Source of the DNA: JALZAH01 sp051000755
GTDB lineage: Bacteria; Actinomycetota; Acidimicrobiia; Acidimicrobiales; Palsa-688
Direction: 5' to 3'
Assembly (NCBI GenBank): GCA_051000755.1
Contig: JBPCNZ010000105.1
Span: 1-5,163, forward strand
Length of the DNA stretch: 5,163 bases
In this document: piece by piece, positions 1 to 5,163 of the stretch
Position numbering within the stretch: the stretch's first letter is position 1
How the letters are laid out: each line of letters opens with the position of its first letter
Translations under genes and position numbers: made by a program
Notes under the pieces: model-generated
What the model saw: the letters and a program-made list of their open reading frames with translations, nothing else
Database searches by the model: none
What the model was told of the DNA's origin: nothing

Positions 1-194
1 GGGTCGGGCTCGTCGGCCCAGGCGTCGTCGTCAACCAGGTCCAGGAGGTCGACATCAGCCGGGTCGGGTTCCCTCTCCACCCACAACCCGTTGCGACGCA
101 CGAACGAGGACGGCATCACGGGACGGGACGGACGGCTCCCGGTGCGGACCAGCCGCACATAGCCCTTGGCCACCACCAGGCTGTAGCTGAGCAT
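1..194 (-). CDS. Hypothetical protein, 3'-truncated by window edge
   Basis: This is the first 64 codons of a minus-strand gene whose 3' end lies beyond position 1. It starts at ATG (complement of 192-194), 6 nt downstream of a GGAGGT Shine-Dalgarno, which fixes the start. The protein begins MLSYSLVVAKGYVRLVRTGS. A basic stretch follows (residues about 14-35, several Arg), then the segment RRNGLWVERE, and then a very acidic run rich in Asp/Leu (residues about 44-64). There is no signal peptide, membrane segment or motif I recognise. The charge split, basic N-terminal half and acidic C-terminal half, is the only clear property. The reading frame is open with strong G/C third positions, so I believe it is a real gene. 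It lies downstream of and in the same direction as the lipoprotein gene at 455-1681. The 260-bp gap with inverted repeats makes a shared operon unlikely. Function unknown. Confidence 0.72.
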   Translation of the reverse strand, partial: MLSYSLVVAKGYVRLVRTGSRPSRPVMPSSFVRRNGLWVEREPDPADVDLLDLVDDDAWADEPD

Positions 195-200
195 CCGCCT

Positions 201-206
201 ACCTCC
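201..206 (-). promoter_or_regulatory. Ribosome binding site of the 1-194 gene
   Basis: The minus-strand sequence is GGAGGT, close to a perfect anti-16S match, 6 nt upstream of the ATG at 194-192. It is the strongest Shine-Dalgarno in the window and is the main reason for accepting this otherwise unrecognised gene and its start. Confidence 0.8.
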
Positions 207-259
207 GACAACGACCGAAACCTCGCCTATCTCAGTGTCGCGCCGTCCTGGGACATCCG

Positions 260-440
260 GTCAGATGCCAGAGGAAAGGCGGCACTGAAGGGGGGAGGGG
301 TCTCAGGGATGGGGCGGGACGCCGGTTACCTGCAGGCCACGCCCGCAGCCTGGTGGGAAAGGCGGCTGGGCGTCCCGAGGATGCGACTCAGGTCGGCGCC
401 TGGCGCTCGAACCGGCCTCGCATTGATCGCGGCATCTGAC
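260..440. repeat. Nested inverted repeats in the 195-454 intergenic interval
   Basis: The gene-free interval holds several perfect inverted repeats with nearly the same centre. The outer arms are GTCAGATGCC (260-269) and GGCATCTGAC (431-440); with one mismatch they extend to 12 of 13 pairs. The middle arms are CGGGACGCC (315-323) and GGCGTCCCG (369-377). Inside these lie CAGGC (333-337) and GCCTG (348-352). A further arm pair, ATGCGA (381-386) and TCGCAT (418-423), lies between the middle and outer right arms. A transcript from either strand could fold into a branched structure. It starts 15 nt past the stop of the minus-strand lipoprotein gene and lies upstream of the 1-194 gene, so it could be a 3' structure or terminator of the former, or a 5' leader element of the latter. 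There is no U-tract and I do not recognise a known riboswitch class. No gene is visible in 195-454. Confidence 0.4.
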
Positions 441-454
441 GGGTGAGGACGGAG

Positions 455-1681
455 CTACAGCGCGCTCCAGGTAGTGCCGTCGGTCGTGTGATAGAGACCG
501 GTAGGGGTCGGCAGCCAGGCTTCTTTCGGCCCGGCGGTGGCAAGCGTGGGCTGGGCCCCGTCGGTCTGGATGAACACGTTGGTCCAGTGAGCCCCAGCGT
601 CAGCACTGGCTATGAGACCGACGACGTTGCCGACGAGCCATAGGACCTGGCCGTTGCCGCTGGCGGTGAGGTCGTAGCCGAGGGTGTCGGGGATGGTGCC
701 CGCGGTGGGGTCGTCCGGGTTGGCTTGGGCGGTAAGCGCCCAGTGTCGACCTTCGTCGATGGTGGTGTAGACGGAGACATGTCCCTGGTTCATGCCACCG
801 TCGATCGAGCAGTACATCGTCCACGTGCCCGGCGTGGCGACGACGACGCCCTCGGGGATGATGCTTCCGCACGGGTCTGGCAATGGTCGCCAATGTTGCC
901 CGCTGTCATCGGTGAGTTGGAGGCTGGTTGGGCCTCCTTCGCCCCCTTCCCTTGCGACGGCGGTGGTTGAGTCGATTCGGCCGATGATGCCGGGAGCTTC
1001 GGGGGTGCCGACGTCAGCCTGGGGGACGCCTTCGACGGGGATCGTCGTCTCGCTGTCTGGGTTGGGATGGCCGAGGGTGTAGGTGAGCAGACCCCTGTGG
1101 CAGGCCGGGCCGCTGGTGCCACCGGAGAGGCAGATATCGGCTCCGACCCACAGGCTGGTGCCGAAGAGCGACTCAATGCCGGCGTCTGTCGCTGGCGGGT
1201 GCAGCGTCGACCAGGTGCGGCCCCCGGACGTCGTATAGAGGATCACTGGCGAGCTGATGCCCGCGGAGCGGTAGTCGAGGTAGCCCTCATCGGGGTTGGC
1301 GAAGGCGAGGCGCACACCGTTGTAGAAGGAGTCGGTGACATTGGATGGCAGTCGGCCGGTCACGGTCCAGTGGACTCCGCCGTCCAATGTTCCTGCGAGG
1401 TAGTACGGGCCGGTCGACTCGCCAGAGCAGCCGGGGCATTGTCGGGGAGCTGTTTTCGAGGCGACCGCCACTCCGATCGTGGTGCTGAACATCTGCACCG
1501 CGACAACGTTCGCTGCGGCCAGCACCACGGGCTTCGCCGTCGAGGAACTCGGCGTTGTCGAGGGGGACGGGGCCCTCGAAGACGGCGCTGCCGATGACGG
1601 ATTGTGAGGTGTCCTCGAGGCGCAGGCGGTCGCCAGCACAACGACGGCGGAAGCAGCGACAGCGGCAAGCCTGCGCGTCAA
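455..1681 (-). CDS. Exported Asp-box (BNR-like) beta-propeller lipoprotein
   Basis: This is a 408-residue predicted secreted protein. The start is TTG at 1681, the only start that preserves the export signal; GAGG lies 6 nt upstream (1688-1691) and the next in-frame Met is residue 64. Residues 1-20 form a lipoprotein-type signal: MTRR, a hydrophobic Ala/Val core, then LATAC with the candidate lipidated Cys20. The lipobox is imperfect because position -3 is Ala. Residues 22-50 are a Pro/Ser/Thr-rich linker, usual for surface-tethered actinobacterial proteins. The rest has six Asp-box-like repeats ending in Trp at residues 105, 157, 264, 314, 366 and 405 (for example DGGVHW, SGGRTW, DSGQHW). 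This pattern marks sialidase/YCF48-type beta-propellers. No sialidase FRIP motif or catalytic Arg triad is evident, so I call it a propeller of unknown ligand rather than an enzyme. Six cysteines lie in the mature domain (82, 85, 184, 194, 271, 291). It is transcribed divergently from bS22. Confidence 0.85.
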   Translation of the reverse strand: MTRRLAAVAASAVVVLATACASRTPHNPSSAAPSSRAPSPSTTPSSSTAKPVVLAAANVVAVQMFSTTIGVAVASKTAPRQCPGCSGESTGPYYLAGTLDGGVHWTVTGRLPSNVTDSFYNGVRLAFANPDEGYLDYRSAGISSPVILYTTSGGRTWSTLHPPATDAGIESLFGTSLWVGADICLSGGTSGPACHRGLLTYTLGHPNPDSETTIPVEGVPQADVGTPEAPGIIGRIDSTTAVAREGGEGGPTSLQLTDDSGQHWRPLPDPCGSIIPEGVVVATPGTWTMYCSIDGGMNQGHVSVYTTIDEGRHWALTAQANPDDPTAGTIPDTLGYDLTASGNGQVLWLVGNVVGLIASADAGAHWTNVFIQTDGAQPTLATAGPKEAWLPTPTGLYHTTDGTTWSAL

Positions 1682-1687
1682 CTCGGG

Positions 1688-1691
1688 CCTC
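1688..1691 (-). promoter_or_regulatory. Shine-Dalgarno supporting the TTG start of the lipoprotein
   Basis: The minus-strand GAGG (within TGAGGCC) lies 6 nt upstream of the TTG at 1681-1679. It is weak by itself, but it coincides with the only start codon that yields a complete signal peptide. Confidence 0.5.
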
Positions 1692-1849
1692 AGTCGGCTG
1701 TTATCGAAGATTGGGGTGATGGTCGCCGCCCAGGCTTGTCGCTACGAGAGAACGGTAGCGGTCACCGGGTCCAACGTCAGGCCGTCGACGGCGGTACAAG
1801 CCGGAACTCACCTTCCCCAAGTGCTTACTGTCCGAGCTCCGTGGCAGTA

Positions 1850-1880
1850 TTGACAGATGACCACACCCAGGCAGTACCCC
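1850..1880 (+). promoter_or_regulatory. Candidate sigma-A-type promoter for bS22
   Basis: A consensus -35 hexamer TTGACA lies at 1850-1855 in the divergent intergenic region, about 60 bp before the bS22 GTG start. The -10 is poor: the best candidates lie at 1873-1880 (AGTACC or TACCCC, 17-19 nt spacing), and neither is a good TANNNT. Transcription would start near 1885 and leave a leader of about 30 nt. The rest of the 1682-1914 interval shows no gene; I could not identify a convincing promoter for the divergent lipoprotein gene in it. Confidence 0.35.
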
Positions 1881-1914
1881 TCTGTCGAGACCGGCCGCGT
1901 GCAAGTACGGCACA

Positions 1915-2013
1915 GTGGATATCTGTATCAAGAAGCGCCGTAAGCGCATGCGTAAGAAGAAGCACAAGAAGATGCTGAAGGCCACGCGCTGGCAGCGCCG
2001 GGCCGGCCGCTGA
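1915..2013 (+). CDS. Small ribosomal protein bS22 (AURKAIP1/COX24-domain protein)
   Basis: This is a 32-residue, extremely basic protein starting MDICIKKRRKRM, continuing with a Lys/His cluster (RKKKHKKMLK) and ending ATRWQRRAGR. It matches the tiny AURKAIP1/COX24-domain family, which in actinobacteria runs about 30-35 residues, typically begins MGSVIKKRRKRM and was found in mycobacterial ribosomes as 30S protein bS22. The GTG at 1915 is chosen because it gives the family's length and places the IKKRRKRM block at the expected residue 5. No ATG, GTG or TTG occurs in frame between it and the upstream stop at 1858-1860. There is no convincing Shine-Dalgarno. The N-terminal residues DIC replace the usual GSV. 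The gene stands alone, with a TTGACA element about 60 bp upstream and a terminator-like hairpin 25 bp after the stop. Such short genes are often missed by automated annotation. I am confident of the family. Confidence 0.88.
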   Translation: MDICIKKRRKRMRKKKHKKMLKATRWQRRAGR

Positions 2014-2017
2014 GCCC

Positions 2018-2033
2018 CGAAGTCGCCGCTTCG
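2018..2033 (+). other. Small hairpin after bS22
   Basis: A 5-bp inverted repeat, CGAAG (2018-2022) and CTTCG (2029-2033), has a 6-nt loop and lies 5 nt after the bS22 stop. Together with the stronger hairpin at 2038-2056 it may form a tandem 3'-end structure. Confidence 0.3.
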
Positions 2034-2037
2034 CAGT

Positions 2038-2056
2038 AGCGTGCCGAGAGCACGCT
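2038..2056 (+). terminator. Terminator-like hairpin after bS22
   Basis: A perfect 7-bp stem, AGCGTGC (2038-2044) with GCACGCT (2050-2056), encloses the 5-nt loop CGAGA. It begins 25 nt after the bS22 stop. No U-tract follows, which is common among hairpin terminators of high-GC actinobacteria. It separates bS22 from the methionine synthase homologue and may end the bS22 transcript, or attenuate read-through into the next gene, since I see no clear separate promoter for the latter. Confidence 0.5.
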
Positions 2057-2082
2057 CGATGGGTAGGACCGGGGGGATCACC

Positions 2083-2148
2083 GTGAAGAACCGTCGTCGG
2101 ATGGGCGCCGCTGGGCAGCGCTTCGGCTTGTTGGAAGTTGAGCAGTGA
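2083..2148 (+). CDS. Possible 21-residue leader ORF coupled to the MetE homologue
   Basis: A short ORF starts at GTG 2083, 6 nt after a GGGGGG run (2071-2076) that could serve as a Shine-Dalgarno. It encodes MKNRRRMGAAGQRFGLLEVE plus Gln and stops at TGA 2146-2148. That stop overlaps the GTG start of the methionine synthase homologue (2145-2147) as GTGA, the arrangement typical of translational coupling. The peptide is basic at its N-terminus, has no Cys and only an internal Met at residue 7, so it is not an obvious methionine-sensing attenuator peptide. It may be a real leader cistron or a chance ORF; 21 codons is too short to judge by codon bias. Confidence 0.3.
   Translation: MKNRRRMGAAGQRFGLLEVEQ
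2133..2137 (+). promoter_or_regulatory. Ribosome binding site of the MetE homologue
   Basis: GGAAG lies 7 nt upstream of the GTG at 2145 and supports that start over later in-frame candidates. It sits inside the possible leader ORF. Confidence 0.5.
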
Positions 2149-3290
2149 GGGGCGAACCCACAACCGGGGAGGCGGCCGCCGCTCACGTCGAGCATGTCGG
2201 GAGCCTGGTCCGCCCACCCTGGTTGGAAGGAGCGGCCCTCGGCGTGGCGCACGGCCGGCTCGGACCCGACCAGCTCCGCGCCCTGCAGGATCGAGCCGTC
2301 ACCGAGGCGCTCGCCCGTCAAGCGGCAGCCGGCCTGGTGGTGGTGACCGACGGTGAGTTACGTCGGGTCCCCCTGCTGGTGTCTTCGGGCAATGACGCCG
2401 ACTCCTGGCAACGGGGATGGGCGGGGCCGTTCGTCCCTCAGGTCCACGACAAGGAGCTCATCGCCCTCGGCGCACCGGGGGGGAGTAACCCTCGTCCGGC
2501 CGCGAGCGGGACCGGTGCGGACGCGGGCGCGGCCGCGGCCACCGTCGTCGGGGAGCATCGCTACGCCTGCGGTCACACCCGCGGGCCGGTGAAGATCAGC
2601 CTGCTCGGCCCGGAGCGGGCGGCACAGAGCCTGGCCCCGCTGATCGACGGGGCTCACACCCACGACGGCTTCGAGAGGCTCGTTGCCGAGGTCGTTCGCA
2701 ACGAACGAGCCCTGATCGCCAACCTGGTTGCCGATGGGTGTCGCCATATCCAGCTCGACGTCCCGGGCTACGCCGGCTATGAGAACCCGGTGAGTTGGGC
2801 GGCACGCCGGGGCCACGGGGTCGACCCCTTGGCCGACCTGCAGATGTCCATCGAAGCGGACAACGCGGTGGTGGCCGGCACCGAGGGAGTCACCTTCGGG
2901 CTGCACGTGTGCCGCCGCGGCTCCCAGGGCCGGTGGCGCGCCGCCATCTCCAACGACCAGGTGGCCGAGAGGATGATGTCCCAGCTGCGATTCGAGCGCC
3001 TCCTGCTGGACTTCGGCTACGAAGAGCCCCGCTTCGAGCAACTGCGCTTCGTTCCCAGGGGGCGAACGGTGGTGCTCGGCGTCGTCTCCACGACAAACGA
3101 GCGGGTGGAGACGTCCGACGAGTTGATGGCCCTCATCGACGAGGCCAGCGCCCACATCGATGTCGACCAACTGGCCATCGGGCCGAGCTGCGGCTTCGCC
3201 GGTGCCATTGGCCACCGGGACGTGTCCGAGACCAGCCAGTGGCGCAAGCTCGATGCCCTCATGGAGACCGCCGAGCGGGCCTGGGGCTGA
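2145..3290 (+). CDS. Cobalamin-independent methionine synthase (MetE C-terminal type) family protein
   Basis: This 381-residue protein belongs to the stand-alone MetE-C/UROD-like barrel family (COG0620), usually annotated as 5-methyltetrahydropteroyltriglutamate-homocysteine methyltransferase. Family members move a methyl group to a zinc-bound thiol. Visible blocks are HVGSLVRP (residues 17-24), VTDGELRR (67-74), HIQLDVPGYAG (201-211), LHVCRRG (253-259), RFVPRGRTVVLGVVS (301-315) and GPSCGFAG (346-353). Zinc ligands expected from E. coli MetE (His641, Cys643, Glu665, Cys726) map to His254, Cys256, a position near 289 and Cys349. At 289 this protein has Asp (LLLDF) where I expect Glu (LLEYD in relatives), and CRRG replaces the usual CRGN. 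The length fits short homologues that lack the N-terminal MetE half, so it may act on another methyl donor and need not be the cell's methionine synthase. GTG start with GGAAG 7 nt upstream. The family call is firm; the substrate is unknown. Confidence 0.87.
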   Translation: MRGEPTTGEAAAAHVEHVGSLVRPPWLEGAALGVAHGRLGPDQLRALQDRAVTEALARQAAAGLVVVTDGELRRVPLLVSSGNDADSWQRGWAGPFVPQVHDKELIALGAPGGSNPRPAASGTGADAGAAAATVVGEHRYACGHTRGPVKISLLGPERAAQSLAPLIDGAHTHDGFERLVAEVVRNERALIANLVADGCRHIQLDVPGYAGYENPVSWAARRGHGVDPLADLQMSIEADNAVVAGTEGVTFGLHVCRRGSQGRWRAAISNDQVAERMMSQLRFERLLLDFGYEEPRFEQLRFVPRGRTVVLGVVSTTNERVETSDELMALIDEASAHIDVDQLAIGPSCGFAGAIGHRDVSETSQWRKLDALMETAERAWG

Positions 3291-3310
3291 GAGCGAACGT
3301 AAGGACACCA

Positions 3311-3363
3311 GGCGTCGTCGGCATCGATGCGCGGCTGACGCCACGGGAGGGTCCGAAACCTCC
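3311..3363 (+). other. Inverted repeats between the MetE homologue and the VOC gene
   Basis: The 109-bp gap holds GGCGTC (3311-3316) paired with GACGCC (3337-3342) around a 10-bp palindrome GCATCGATGC (3321-3330), followed by GGAGG (3346-3350) paired with CCTCC (3359-3363) over an 8-nt loop. This could be a weak terminator of the methionine synthase gene or an operator. There is no T-rich tail, and the structures are short for such GC-rich DNA. Confidence 0.3.
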
Positions 3364-3399
3364 AAGACGCCGGGGGCGCCGAAGCGTACCTTCACCACC

Positions 3400-3798
3400 A
3401 TGAAACTGCGCCCTGCGATCATCGAACTGGTTGTCTCCGACATGGCTGCCACCCTCGCCTTCTACCGCCTTGTCGGCGTGGACGTTCCTTCGGAGGCGGA
3501 CGGGGAGGCTCACGTGCATGTCGACCTGGGCGGGATGCTCCTGGCCTTCGACACCGAGGACACCATCCGTTCCTTCGATCCCGGCTGGTCCCCACCCCCA
3601 CGGGGTGGCCATCGGGTCGCCCTCGCTTTCGCCTGCGAGAGCCCCACCGAAGTCGACAGGGCATGGGAAGTCCTGACCGGCGCCGGCTACGAGGGGCACC
3701 TGTCGCCCTGGGACGCCTTCTGGGGGATGCGCTACGCGGTCGTGCACGACCCCGACGGCACCCCCGTTGACCTGTTCGCCCCGCTACCGCAGGTCTAG
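3400..3798 (+). CDS. VOC family protein (glyoxalase/bleomycin-resistance fold)
   Basis: This 132-residue protein has the vicinal-oxygen-chelate fold, two beta-alpha-beta-beta-beta modules. The first module opens IIELVVSDMAATLAFYRLVG (residues 7-26), the classic start of these proteins. The second starts at HRVALAFACESPTEVDRAWE (71-90) and ends WGMRYAVVHDPDGTPVDLF (108-126), containing the family's DPDG turn. Candidate metal-side residues are His38/His40, His71 and Asp124, but I cannot say which bind. Length is typical of single-domain members, which include glyoxalase-like enzymes, dioxygenases and drug-binding resistance proteins; the sequence does not say which. The ATG at 3400 is the only start codon in frame between the upstream gene's stop (3290) and the domain; no clear Shine-Dalgarno precedes it (GAAG lies 15 nt away). 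Its 3' end overlaps the convergent AraC gene by 15 bp. Possibly co-transcribed with the upstream methyltransferase. Confidence 0.88.
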   Translation: MKLRPAIIELVVSDMAATLAFYRLVGVDVPSEADGEAHVHVDLGGMLLAFDTEDTIRSFDPGWSPPPRGGHRVALAFACESPTEVDRAWEVLTGAGYEGHLSPWDAFWGMRYAVVHDPDGTPVDLFAPLPQV

Positions 3799-4475
3799 CT
3801 CGCCGAGCAGGACGGTGGGCGTCGTGCCGGCCAGATCACGTATCTCACGGCTCAGGTGAGCCTGGTCGAAGTAGCCACAGCCGGCAGCCACCTGCGCCAG
3901 TGAGGCACACGTTTGCGCCATCTCGAGCGCTCGGCCCATGCGCACCACCCGCGCCAGCCGCCGTGGTCCGTAGCCGAAGGTGGGTAAGCAGCGCCGGTGC
4001 AGCTGCCTGGTGCTCATCCCCATTCGATCGGCCATCGCCGCCACCGGCAGGCCGGCCTTCGCCATCGCCAGCACCCGAGGTCCGAGGCCGTCGAACTGCC
4101 AGGAAGCGGCCCGCTCGATGGCGCATGCTTCCAGCGTGTCCACTGGGTCTGTCGCCATCCGCTCGGCCAGGAACCGCGTCTCGCCGGGCGGCCACAGCTC
4201 CTCGAGGCCCGGGGTCTGATCTCGCAGCTCGTCCGCTGGTATCCCCAGGACGGCCGGTCCCGCTCCACCCGAGAAGCGCAATGCCACGTACCGGGTGCCG
4301 GCGGGACTGTCATGCCACCGGGCGGTGGAGTCGGGGCCCGCCACGAACAGCCGGCGACCGTCCCACAACAGGTCCAGACAGCCGTCGGGCAGGATCCGGG
4401 CGCCCTCGGAACCGGGTTCAACAACCTTCTCCCAGAGCACCACGCCGGGAACGGCGGTCGGGCGCTCCCGATAGC

Positions 4476-4479
<4 letters not shown>
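3784..4479 (-). CDS. AraC family transcriptional regulator
   Basis: This is a 231-residue regulator. Residues about 5-110 form an N-terminal sensor domain with the motif ILPDGCLDLLWDGRRLFVAG (29-48), characteristic of the DUF6597-like N-terminal domain found in many AraC-type proteins. The C-terminal DNA-binding domain (about 133-225) has two helix-turn-helix units: LPVAAMADRMGMSTRQLHRR (144-163) and SLAQVAAGCGYFDQAHLSRE (183-202), the latter carrying the AraC signature GYFDQAHLSREIRDLAGTTP. The start is GTG at 4479. It overlaps the TGA of the upstream UvrA-like gene (4476-4478) as GTGA, so translation is probably coupled and the two form an operon. The frame stays open much further upstream, but that part is Arg/Pro-rich, out of register with the UvrA frame and not coding. 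Its 3' end overlaps the convergent VOC gene by 15 bp. Likely target: its own operon or the VOC gene; this is inference from position. Confidence 0.9.

Positions 4480-5163
<684 letters not shown>

Noticed and set aside
1067..1597. 176-codon plus-strand open frame opposite the lipoprotein gene
   Set aside because: It is antisense to a gene with a signal peptide and six Asp-box repeats. The product is Arg/Gly-rich with no domain, typical of a GC-rich shadow frame.
1803..1832. GGAACT followed by GTC as a possible ECF-sigma promoter
   Set aside because: The spacing of 21 nt between the elements is too long for the usual ECF promoter and the -10 element is only three bases, so a chance match is likely.
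1857..1943. 28-codon ORF (ATG 1857) overlapping the bS22 start
   Set aside because: It starts 1 bp after the TTGACA element, so it would lie partly inside the promoter. It has no Shine-Dalgarno and no recognisable product, and it is read in a different frame from the clearly conserved bS22 protein.
1701..2321. 206-codon minus-strand open frame across the bS22 region
   Set aside because: It runs antisense through bS22, the hairpins and the start of the methionine synthase gene. Its composition looks random, with no motif and no Shine-Dalgarno that I can support.
3160..3399. Upstream extension of the VOC frame into the methionine synthase gene
   Set aside because: The segment overlaps a well-supported gene in another frame and there is no start codon between 3291 and 3399. 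The VOC domain begins right after ATG 3400.
2358..3452. 364-codon open frame on the minus strand opposite the methionine synthase homologue
   Set aside because: It is antisense to a gene with clear family motifs, has no domain of its own, and its length is explained by G/C third-position bias leaving the opposite strand free of stops.

Overview
This is a high-GC window with very strong G/C third-position bias. It most likely comes from an actinomycete (Actinomycetota). The best single clue is a 32-residue, extremely basic protein at 1915-2013 that matches the small AURKAIP1/COX24-type ribosomal protein bS22 of Actinobacteria. Its KATRWQRR-like tail suggests a lineage outside Streptomyces/Mycobacterium, perhaps Acidimicrobiia, but this is inference. 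The window reads as ordinary chromosome. I see no transposase, phage gene, CRISPR array, tRNA or rRNA.

Layout, left to right. (1) On the minus strand, the 5' part of an unrecognised gene runs off the left edge (1-194) and has a very good ribosome binding site. (2) A 260-bp gene-free interval (195-454) holds several roughly concentric inverted repeats. (3) A minus-strand gene (455-1681, TTG start) encodes an exported, probably lipid-anchored protein with a Pro/Ser/Thr linker and six Asp-box-like repeats, i.e. a predicted beta-propeller. (4) After a divergent intergenic region, the plus strand carries bS22 (1915-2013), a terminator-like hairpin (2038-2056), a possible 21-codon leader ORF (2083-2148) and a MetE-type cobalamin-independent methionine synthase homologue (2145-3290). 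(5) A 132-residue VOC (glyoxalase/bleomycin-resistance fold) protein follows (3400-3798). It converges on, and overlaps by 15 bp, a minus-strand AraC-type regulator (3784-4479). The AraC start codon in turn overlaps the stop codon of a UvrA-like ABC ATPase (4476 to beyond 5163), whose 5' part lies outside the window.

How the genes fit together. The UvrA-like protein and the AraC regulator form a minus-strand, probably translationally coupled pair. The VOC gene abuts them from the other side. A UvrA paralogue next to a VOC protein and an AraC regulator suggests a stress or xenobiotic-response locus, but nothing in the sequence names the inducer. The MetE homologue and bS22 look like independent housekeeping genes. 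I found no clearly new biological system. The points most worth a second look are the altered zinc-ligand region of the MetE homologue, its coupled leader ORF, the nested inverted repeats at 260-440, and the cysteine-paired propeller lipoprotein.
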